Assembly: GCA_019115685.1 (NCBI GenBank)
Contig: DXDC01000170.1
Span: 1 to 6,785, forward strand
Reading direction: 5' to 3'
DNA from: Candidatus Agrococcus pullicola
Lineage (GTDB): Bacteria > Actinomycetota > Actinomycetes > Actinomycetales > Microbacteriaceae
DNA length: 6,785 nucleotides
Positions 1 through 5,960 of the stretch are shown in pieces. The first letter of the stretch is position 1. Every line of letters begins with the position of its first letter. The translations under genes and the position numbers were made by a program. The notes under the pieces were generated by a model. That model had not been told where the DNA came from, ran no database searches, and saw nothing but the letters and a program-made list of their open reading frames with translations.

Positions 1-877
1 ACACCGAGGATCCGACCTCGTGACGAGCGGGAGTCGAGGCCCCCTCGCGCAGCCGGTGGAACTCGCAGCGGATCGTCGGCATGACGTCGCCGCCCGTCGT
101 CGGGTTGCTGAAACGGATCGCGGCATGCCCCTGCTCGACCGTGGCGGGGTACCCCTCGTCCTCGAGCGCGAGCTGTTCGGCCAGTGCCGCATCGGTGTGT
201 TCCCACCGGTACGCGGACAGCGGTGAGTTGACGCGGTCCTCCAGTCCGGACAGCGGACGAAGACCAGGGTGCGCCCAGAGTCGCTCGGCGCGCGAGACGT
301 TCGGCGAGGCCTCGTCGGTCACGCGATCGGACCCGAACTCGAAGAAGCCGACGTCCGTGTAGTTCGACAGCGGGATGTCGAGACCGTCGATCCACGCCAT
401 CGGCTCGGCGGTGTCGTTGTGATGTCCGTGGAAGTTCCAACCCGGCGTAAGCAGGAGGTCGCCACGGGACATCCGCACGGGGTCCCCGTTGACGACGGTC
501 CAGACGCCCTCGCCCTCGACGACGAATCGGAAGGCGTTCTGGCTGTGCCGGTGCTCCGGTGCCGTCTCATGGCCGCCGAGGTACTGGATGGCGCACCACA
601 GTGTGGGAGTTGCGTACGCGGTGCCGGGCAGTCCGGGGTTCCGCAGACCGATAGCACGTCGCTCCCCACCCCGCCCCACAGGCACGAGGTCGCCGGACCG
701 CTTCGCGATGTCGTAGAGATTCGACCACCGCCACACATGCGGCACCGCAGCCGGTGCCGGCGTCATCGGCATCAGGTCGTCACGCTGCGTCCACAGGGGT
801 GCGGTCGAGTTCGCCTCGAAATCGGCGTACAGCTGCTCCAGCTCGGGCGAATCGATGCGTCCGTCCATCGTCTCCAT
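1..877 (-). CDS. Gentisate 1,2-dioxygenase-like bicupin ring-cleavage enzyme (3' end cut by window edge)
   Basis: This is a cytoplasmic non-haem Fe(II) dioxygenase that should open the ring of gentisate (2,5-dihydroxybenzoate) to maleylpyruvate, or act on a related hydroxybenzoate. The visible 292 residues hold the N-terminal arm, the whole first cupin and the start of the second; family members are about 345-370 residues, so roughly 60-80 are missing. The metal site is clear in EHRHSQNAFRF (residues 108-118) and GWNFHGHH (146-153): ligands are probably H109, H111 and H150. R73, R117, H152 and D164 match substrate-contact residues I recall for Pseudaminobacter salicylate 1,2-dioxygenase, with a constant offset of ten. 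The ATG at 877 is chosen because AAGGAGA lies five bases upstream and the protein begins in family-like sequence. It starts 27 bases after the GH3-TetR stop, so it is probably co-transcribed. Family is confident; exact substrate is not, since the family also includes salicylate and 1-hydroxy-2-naphthoate dioxygenases. Confidence 0.93.
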   Translation of the reverse strand, partial: METMDGRIDSPELEQLYADFEANSTAPLWTQRDDLMPMTPAPAAVPHVWRWSNLYDIAKRSGDLVPVGRGGERRAIGLRNPGLPGTAYATPTLWCAIQYLGGHETAPEHRHSQNAFRFVVEGEGVWTVVNGDPVRMSRGDLLLTPGWNFHGHHNDTAEPMAWIDGLDIPLSNYTDVGFFEFGSDRVTDEASPNVSRAERLWAHPGLRPLSGLEDRVNSPLSAYRWEHTDAALAEQLALEDEGYPATVEQGHAAIRFSNPTTGGDVMPTIRCEFHRLREGASTPARHEVGSSV

Positions 878-882
878 GCGGT

Positions 883-889
883 TCTCCTT
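883..889 (-). promoter_or_regulatory. Ribosome binding site of the dioxygenase gene
   Basis: The minus strand reads AAGGAGA here, five bases before the ATG at 877. It is the strongest Shine-Dalgarno sequence in the window. It suggests independent and efficient translation of the dioxygenase, in contrast to the overlapping genes before it. The 27-base gap holds no obvious promoter or inverted repeat. Confidence 0.8.
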
Positions 890-904
890 CGATTCCCTCG
901 TTGG

Positions 905-1510
905 TCAGTTCTCGTCGTCGCTGCGCGTCGCGCGGGAGGCGAACTGGCTCCACAGCCATTCGATGGTCCCCGGCAGATCGACGTCTCGGTCGATCTGCCA
1001 CTCGGCCTGCAACCCGTCGGAGAGCGCGAGGAGAACGCGCGCCATCATGGCCGCGTCGACGTCGCTGGGGAAGCTCCCGTCGTTCTGCCGCGCCTCGATG
1101 TCCCGCCGGATCGTTCCGAACACCATGTCGTTGCGTCGCAGGAAGAACTCATGCGCAGGATGCTCGTGATCAGCGGCCGCGGCCTCGAGGCTCACATAGA
1201 GCTGCACGAGCCCCGGCACATCGGCGTTGTGGCGCGCCGTGCGCAGCGTCATCGGCTCGTCCCCGGGATCGAGGGTGAGATTGCGTCGGTTGACGACGTC
1301 ACGTTGGCGGAGGACCTCGACGAGGAGATTCTCCTTGGTGCCGAAGTGGTGAAGCAGGCCGGCCTGGGTCATCCCGACTTCCGCCGCGATGTCACGCAGG
1401 GAGGTCGCGCTGTACCCCTTGCGCTCGATGACATCGAGCGCGGTCTCCAGGATCGCGAGCTTGCTCTCCTTCCCCTGCGGATAGCTGCGCCGTCCGGCGC
1501 GTCTCGCCAC
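905..1510 (-). other. TetR/AcrR regulator domain, with possible internal GTG start
   Basis: This part codes for residues 620-820. From the in-frame GTG at 1510 it would make a 201-residue protein, the usual size of a TetR regulator. The DNA-binding region is SLRDIAAEVGMTQAGLLHHF (656-675), followed by GTKENLL (676-682), a textbook TetR pattern. The remaining helices (about 715-812) have no recognisable ligand signature. A basic arm (ARRAGRRSYPQGKESK, 621-636) precedes the domain, as in many free TetR proteins. The sequence before the GTG lacks a good Shine-Dalgarno match, so separate translation is possible but weakly supported. By position it probably controls this operon, responding to a sugar or aromatic product; that is inference. 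Confidence 0.85.
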
Positions 1511-3367
1511 CGGAGCACTCGGCTGACCGGCGACGAACAGCGGCTGGACGGTGTCGCCGGGCACATCGACACGCGAGCGCTCGATGGCGGCGGTCGTGCG
1601 CGGGATGTCGAACGGAAGCTCGCCCGACGCCGTCTTCCGCCCCATCAGGACATCGAGTACAACCGCGTCCGACGCACCGAACTCGGCGACCAGCGCGCCC
1701 GTGAACGGAAGCAGCGGCTCGAGGATCGCCGGACGATCGAGATGGACGACGAGAATCACCGGTGCGTGCGTGCTCAGATCGCGCAGTCGGCCGACGAACT
1801 CCGGCGAGTACTCGAGTGAGCCGGCTCGGAAGCTCGCTTCGAGCATGTACTGGTCGCGCGGCTCGAACGGCGCGCCTGTCCGCACGATGATCGCATCGGC
1901 GTCCTCCGGCTGCGAGGTCGCGCGAAGCCCCGCCGCGCTGAGGGCATCTTCGGAGATCTGCTCGGAATAGACCGACGCACCCCGACGGATCGGCAGATTC
2001 GGAGCGGACGGGCGTCCGCTCTCGAGCACGACCATCGCCCTGGTCTGCGCCTCGCGCCCCTTCTCCATGAACTCTTCGGTGCCGACCACGTCATCGACGA
2101 CCGCTTCGTCCACGTAGGGGTTCTCGAACAGGCCGAGCTCGAACTTCACTTTGAGAAGGCGTCGCACCGACTCGTCGAGGCGCGACTCGTCGATGGCGCC
2201 GCTTTCGACGAGCGAGATGATGAACTGCGGCTCCTCCTCGCCGCCGAGCTGGTCGCAGCCCGCGTCGAGGATCTTCTTCACGCGCCCGACCTCGTCGAGG
2301 TGCTCGACCCCCCACGCGCGGGCGGGCAGCGTCTTGTCGAGAATCCGCGACTCGGTGACGAGTCCCCAGTCAGTGCAGACGACACCGTCGTATCCGAGCT
2401 GCTCTCGCAGCAGGCCCTGGATCATCTGCCGGTTGAAACCGAACCCGACCTCCTCGATCCGCTCGCCGTCGATCGTCAATCCCATCGGGATGCCGTAGGC
2501 CGGCATGATCGCGGGAACCCCGCGCTCGATGACGTGCCGGAAGGGCTCCAGATGCTCGTCGAATCGACCACCGAGATAGTCGTGCTCCTTGCCGTACGGG
2601 AAGTGGGTGTCCTCACCGTCGCGCTGCGGTCCGCCCCCGGGAAAGTGCTTGGCCATGCACGCGACGCTGTCCGAGGACAGCGACGAACCGCCCTCGAACC
2701 CGTCGAGATAGGCCAGCCCCAGACGCGAGACCAGCTCCGCGTTCTGACCGAACGTGCTGTACTGGCGCGGCCAGCGCGGCTCGGTTGCGAGATCGAGGGT
2801 GGGGTGAAGCGCCGTGCGGATGCCGACGGCGAGATACTCCTGCCGAGCGATGTCGGCGAACTCGCGTACCGCCTGCTCATCCGCCAGTGCACCGAAGCCG
2901 AGCGGCTCCGGCCACGCGGACATATGCTCGGCCGAGAAGGACGCCCCCCAGTTCTCGGTGAACGAGTGGCGCGGGTCAGTGGAGACCGTCACCGGGATGC
3001 CGTGCCCGGACTGCGCGGCGACGCGCTGCACGCTGTTGACCCAACGCGCCATCGTCGACGGCTCCGGGATCCGGTGCACGTTGAGGTGGGTCACGGCGCG
3101 TTCCTCGACGAGCTCGCGCGCGGTGGGATCGCGAGGCACGATCGGCGGCCCGTCGATGTCCCCGTCGGTCGACACGGCCACCACGCTCTGCACCATCAGC
3201 CCGGCCTTCTCGCGCAGGGACAGGCGACCGACGAGGTCCTCGACGCGCTCGTCGACCGGAAGGCGCGGATCCTCGTACGGATCCATCACGCCGTTGCGAT
3301 TGAGGTCGCGGTACTCGGTGCCGTCCGTGTGCCGTGCCGTGGGGACGCTGGCGGGGATGGTGGTCAT
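905..3367 (-). CDS. Glycoside hydrolase family 3 enzyme fused to a C-terminal TetR/AcrR transcriptional regulator
   Basis: One 820-residue open frame holds two proteins that are normally separate. Residues 1-614 form a GH3 beta-glycosidase: an EF-hand-like loop (DLNRNGVMDPYED, 21-33), the TIM-barrel domain with EPRWPRQYSTFG (196-207), KHFPGGG (240-246) and YDGVVCTDW (326-334; D333 is the probable nucleophile), then a C-terminal alpha/beta domain ending at LPFDIPR (584-590) and PLF (609-611). There is no signal peptide, so it should act in the cytoplasm on imported glycosides. A short basic linker (about 615-635) leads into a TetR helix-turn-helix (about 636-682) and a helical ligand/dimerisation domain to residue 820. 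The ATG at 3367 overlaps the stop of the upstream ATPase (ATGA) and has GGAAGGAAAG eight bases upstream. GH3 members of this type usually end with a FGHGL-like tail; here that tail is replaced by the TetR start. The sugar specificity (glucose, xylose or other) and whether the fusion is made as one polypeptide cannot be read from sequence. Confidence 0.88.
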   Translation of the reverse strand: MTTIPASVPTARHTDGTEYRDLNRNGVMDPYEDPRLPVDERVEDLVGRLSLREKAGLMVQSVVAVSTDGDIDGPPIVPRDPTARELVEERAVTHLNVHRIPEPSTMARWVNSVQRVAAQSGHGIPVTVSTDPRHSFTENWGASFSAEHMSAWPEPLGFGALADEQAVREFADIARQEYLAVGIRTALHPTLDLATEPRWPRQYSTFGQNAELVSRLGLAYLDGFEGGSSLSSDSVACMAKHFPGGGPQRDGEDTHFPYGKEHDYLGGRFDEHLEPFRHVIERGVPAIMPAYGIPMGLTIDGERIEEVGFGFNRQMIQGLLREQLGYDGVVCTDWGLVTESRILDKTLPARAWGVEHLDEVGRVKKILDAGCDQLGGEEEPQFIISLVESGAIDESRLDESVRRLLKVKFELGLFENPYVDEAVVDDVVGTEEFMEKGREAQTRAMVVLESGRPSAPNLPIRRGASVYSEQISEDALSAAGLRATSQPEDADAIIVRTGAPFEPRDQYMLEASFRAGSLEYSPEFVGRLRDLSTHAPVILVVHLDRPAILEPLLPFTGALVAEFGASDAVVLDVLMGRKTASGELPFDIPRTTAAIERSRVDVPGDTVQPLFVAGQPSAPVARRAGRRSYPQGKESKLAILETALDVIERKGYSATSLRDIAAEVGMTQAGLLHHFGTKENLLVEVLRQRDVVNRRNLTLDPGDEPMTLRTARHNADVPGLVQLYVSLEAAAADHEHPAHEFFLRRNDMVFGTIRRDIEARQNDGSFPSDVDAAMMARVLLALSDGLQAEWQIDRDVDLPGTIEWLWSQFASRATRSDDEN
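1526..3367 (-). other. GH3 glycosidase domain region of the fusion protein
   Basis: This is the part coding for residues 1-614. The N-terminal barrel carries the probable nucleophile D333 in the TDW motif (usually SDW) and the substrate-binding K240-H241 pair. The second domain includes GAPFEPRDQYMLEASFRAGS (498-517), typical of one intracellular actinobacterial-style GH3 subgroup, and the near-terminal GRKTASGELPFDIPR (576-590). About 614 residues is normal for a stand-alone enzyme of this subgroup, so the fusion costs it only the last few tail residues. I cannot assign the acid/base residue with confidence; E502 or another glutamate in the second domain is possible. All visible core motifs are intact, so the enzyme is probably active. 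Confidence 0.88.
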
Positions 3368-4206
3368 CGTGTGTTCTTTCCTTCCGTCGCCAGCTGGCGA
3401 CGCTGTTCGCGACGGATGCGCTGCTGCGTGACGTCTGCGACGGGCGCCGACATGAACAGTCGCTGAGTGTAGGGGTGCTCTGGCCGGGCCGTCACCTGGT
3501 CGACTTCGCCCTGCTCGACGATCTCGCCGCGATACAGCACCGTGACGCGGTGGCTGATGTGGCGGACGACTCCGAGGTCGTGTGAGACGAACAAGTACGC
3601 GACGCCGCTGTCCTCCTGGATCTCGATGAGCTGGTCCAGCACGCGCGCCTGCGTGGTGAGGTCGAGCGCGGATACCGGTTCATCGCAGATGATCAGGCGC
3701 GGCTCCAGGGCGATGGCGCGCGCGATGGCGACGCGCTGACGCTGACCACCGGAGAACTCGCGCGGCAGACGCTCGGAGGCATCGGAGGGCAGCTGGACGC
3801 GATCGAGCAGCTCACGCACGCGTCCATACGCGTCGCGCTTGGTGCGCCCCTGGATGAGGAGCGGCTCGGCGAGGATGTCGGCGACGGTCATCGACGGATT
3901 CAGTGACGTGTAGGGATCCTGGAACACGACCTGGATGTCCTTCGCGAGATCGCGGCGCTCGCGGTGCGGGAGATGCGTGATGTCGCGGCCGTCGAACGTG
4001 ATCCGTCCCGAGCTCGCCTTGGCCAGGCCGAGGATCGCGCGTCCGATCGTCGTCTTGCCCGACCCGGACTCTCCGACGAGTCCCACAGTCTCGCCCGCAC
4101 GGATGTCGAGGGAGACGCCCTTCAGCGCCTGGAAGCTCTTTCCGCCGCGCCCCTTGTATACGACTTCGAGCTCGTCAACGCTCAGCAGCGGCTGCGGACC
4201 GGTCAT
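3364..4206 (-). CDS. DppF/OppF-type ABC transporter ATP-binding protein
   Basis: This 280-residue protein is the second ATPase of an oligopeptide-type (Dpp/Opp) importer; it binds and hydrolyses ATP on the cytoplasmic face to drive uptake. Motifs in order are Walker A GESGSGKT (45-52), Q-loop Q96 within VVFQDPYTSLNP, signature SGGQRQR (152-158), Walker B LIICDE (171-176) and switch histidine H209 in SHD. The C-terminal HPYTQRLF (244-251) is the oligopeptide/dipeptide transporter ATPase tail. All catalytic residues are present. The start at 4206 overlaps the stop of the permease-ATPase fusion (ATGA) and has a GAGGGAGAG ribosome site just upstream. In this family the name 'peptide transporter' is not decisive: relatives import oligosaccharides and glycosides in actinobacteria and thermophiles. 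The adjoining GH3 gene favours a glycoside cargo here, which is inference. Confidence 0.95.
   Translation of the reverse strand: MTGPQPLLSVDELEVVYKGRGGKSFQALKGVSLDIRAGETVGLVGESGSGKTTIGRAILGLAKASSGRITFDGRDITHLPHRERRDLAKDIQVVFQDPYTSLNPSMTVADILAEPLLIQGRTKRDAYGRVRELLDRVQLPSDASERLPREFSGGQRQRVAIARAIALEPRLIICDEPVSALDLTTQARVLDQLIEIQEDSGVAYLFVSHDLGVVRHISHRVTVLYRGEIVEQGEVDQVTARPEHPYTQRLFMSAPVADVTQQRIRREQRRQLATEGKNTR
3376..3385 (-). promoter_or_regulatory. Ribosome binding site of the GH3-TetR gene
   Basis: The minus strand reads GGAAGGAAAG, ending eight bases before the ATG at 3367. It lies inside the end of the upstream ATPase gene, and it decides this start: the ATG also forms a 4-base ATGA overlap with the ATPase stop codon. 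Confidence 0.75.
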
Positions 4207-5960
4207 GTCTGCTCTCCCTCGTCTGTCTCCTCGCCCGCGTAGGCGCGAACGGGCCCGCCGCTGTCCAGCATCGAATCGAGCAGCGTACGCGTGTAATCGT
4301 CCTGCGGCGCCTCGAGCATCTGTTCCACCGAACCGGACTCGACGATTCTCCCCGCCTGCATGACCGTGACGCGGTCGCAGATGTCGGCCACGACACCGAA
4401 GTTGTGGGTGACCAGCAGGACCGCCATCTCGTTCTCCTGCTGCAGGTCTCGCAGCAGATCGAGCACCTCCGCCTGCACGGTGACGTCGAGCGCCGTCGTC
4501 GGCTCATCGGCGATGAGCAGCTTCGGCTTGCCCGCGACCGCGCCGGCGATGAGCACGCGCTGCGCCATCCCGCCGGAGATCTCGTGCGGGTACGCACGGA
4601 AGGTGGCCTCCGGGTCCGGGATGCCCACTCTGGCCAACAGGCTCAGCGCCAGCTCCCGGGCTTCGCTGCGCGACATGCCCTGCGTCGCACGCAGCGGCTC
4701 GGTCAGCTGGTGTCCGATCCGATAGGCGGGATCGAGATTGCTGAGCGGTTCCTGCGGGATGTAGGCGATGTCGGTGCCGCGGAGGCGCCCGCGCTGTCGG
4801 CGGGTCATGCCGGTGAGTTCAGTGCCTTCGAACAGAACCGACCCGCGTGAGACCCAACCGCCCTCCGGCAACAGGCCGAGCACCGAGAACGCCGTCTGCG
4901 ACTTTCCGGATCCGGACTCGCCGACCAGGCCGAGCACCTCACCCGGTTCGATGTCCAGATCCACACGCTGCACGACGGTCTTCTGCTCCTCCCCCGTCCC
5001 GTAGCTGACTTCCAGCTCTCGGACGGAAAGCAGCGGGGAGCGGGGAGCGCTCCCGTCCGCAGCGGGCGCAGTACGGCCGGTCTTCGTCGTCGACCCGGAT
5101 CCGCCGTCCTCGAGCGCATCGCGCATCGCGTTGCCGAGAAGGATCAGCCCCATCGTCGTGAGGCCGATCGCGACGCTGGGCCACACAACGAGCATCGGGT
5201 CGACGAAGATGCGCCGGAACCCCTCGTTGAGCATGCTGCCCCAAGACGGGAGCGAACTGTCGGCGATGCCGAGGAACTCGAGCCCAGCCTGAATCGCGAT
5301 CGCGATGCTGCCGAGCCTGGCCGTCTGGATGATCACCGGCGCACGCACCACCGTGAGCACGTGTCGACCGATGATGCGCCCGTTGCCCAGACCGGATACG
5401 CGCGCCGCGTCGACATACAGTTCGTTGCGGACCGCCTGGACCGACGCGCGCACGATGCGGAACACCGACGGCGCCAGAAGGACACCGAACACGGCCATCG
5501 ACACCCACACGGACGGACCGGCAACCGCGCGCACGGCCAACAGGATGACGATTCCCGGCATCGCCATGTTGAGGTTGTTGAACCAGTTGGCGACCGCGTC
5601 GAATCGTCCGCCGAAGTACCCGGCGATGAGACCGGTGGGCAGACCGACCATCAGGGCGATCGCGACAGCGAGCGCCGCGCCGAGCAGGTTGACCTGCCCA
5701 CCCCAAAGCAGTCGACTGAGCACATCGCGGCCTGAGCTGTCCGTGCCCAGCAGGTGATCGGCACTCGGGGGCTGCATCGCATCACGGAGCACGGTCAGCC
5801 CCGGATCCGGCAGCGGAAGCAGAGGCGCGATCGCAGAAGCGATGATCACGAACACGACCACGAGTGCCGCAACGACACCGAGCGGATCGCGCACGAACCG
5901 GCCGACCGCTCCTTCGCGCTTGGCACGCGCGGCGGCGACGAGCGAGGTTGTCTGACTCAT
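4203..5960 (-). CDS. Fused DppC/OppC-type permease and DppD/OppD-type ATPase of an ABC importer
   Basis: One 585-residue protein supplies both a membrane channel half and an ATPase. Residues 1-285 are a DppC-type permease: an N-terminal segment with a membrane helix (about 28-48), the HLLGTDSSGRDVLSRLLWG region (69-87), further membrane helices (about 92-114, 133-164, 215-232 and 256-278), and the EAA loop that contacts the ATPase (about 180-208). A Gly/Ser/Thr/Ala-rich linker (about 285-308) leads to the ATPase, with Walker A GESGSGKS (347-354), Q-loop Q403, signature SGGMAQR (462-468), Walker B LLIADE (481-486) and H519. The ATG at 5960 is preferred because it makes an ATGA overlap with the DppB-type gene and has GAAGGTG eight bases upstream. 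The open frame continues much further upstream, but that part is only a shadow of the permease gene before it. Fusions of this kind are known in actinobacteria. The cargo is not determined by sequence. Confidence 0.94.
   Translation of the reverse strand: MSQTTSLVAAARAKREGAVGRFVRDPLGVVAALVVVFVIIASAIAPLLPLPDPGLTVLRDAMQPPSADHLLGTDSSGRDVLSRLLWGGQVNLLGAALAVAIALMVGLPTGLIAGYFGGRFDAVANWFNNLNMAMPGIVILLAVRAVAGPSVWVSMAVFGVLLAPSVFRIVRASVQAVRNELYVDAARVSGLGNGRIIGRHVLTVVRAPVIIQTARLGSIAIAIQAGLEFLGIADSSLPSWGSMLNEGFRRIFVDPMLVVWPSVAIGLTTMGLILLGNAMRDALEDGGSGSTTKTGRTAPAADGSAPRSPLLSVRELEVSYGTGEEQKTVVQRVDLDIEPGEVLGLVGESGSGKSQTAFSVLGLLPEGGWVSRGSVLFEGTELTGMTRRQRGRLRGTDIAYIPQEPLSNLDPAYRIGHQLTEPLRATQGMSRSEARELALSLLARVGIPDPEATFRAYPHEISGGMAQRVLIAGAVAGKPKLLIADEPTTALDVTVQAEVLDLLRDLQQENEMAVLLVTHNFGVVADICDRVTVMQAGRIVESGSVEQMLEAPQDDYTRTLLDSMLDSGGPVRAYAGEETDEGEQT
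4212..4220 (-). promoter_or_regulatory. Ribosome binding site of the DppF-type ATPase gene
   Basis: The minus strand reads GAGGGAGAG, ending five bases before the ATG at 4206. It sits inside the last codons of the permease-ATPase gene and supports the ATGA-overlap start. Confidence 0.7.

Noticed and set aside
319..738. Minus-strand open frame of 139 codons inside the dioxygenase gene
   Set aside because: It is out of frame with the dioxygenase, whose motifs run in another minus-strand frame. Its Ser/Thr/Arg-rich translation resembles nothing.
878..904. Possible terminator, promoter or TetR operator between the GH3-TetR and dioxygenase genes
   Set aside because: The 27-base gap holds a ribosome site but no inverted repeat, U-tract or convincing -10/-35 pair.
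1400..1600. A single-base frameshift as the cause of the GH3-TetR fusion
   Set aside because: Neither of the other two minus-strand frames has a stop near the expected GH3 end; the first appear well inside the TetR coding region. Both domains also read cleanly in one frame.
269..1819. Long plus-strand open frame of 516 codons
   Set aside because: It lies antisense to the GH3-TetR gene and the dioxygenase gene. Its translation is Arg/Val/His-rich with no family pattern, as expected from the complement of GC-biased codons.
2300..3466. Plus-strand open frame of 388 codons
   Set aside because: It is antisense to the GH3 coding region, crosses the real ATGA junction and shows no recognisable domain or convincing ribosome site. 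It is a codon-bias shadow.
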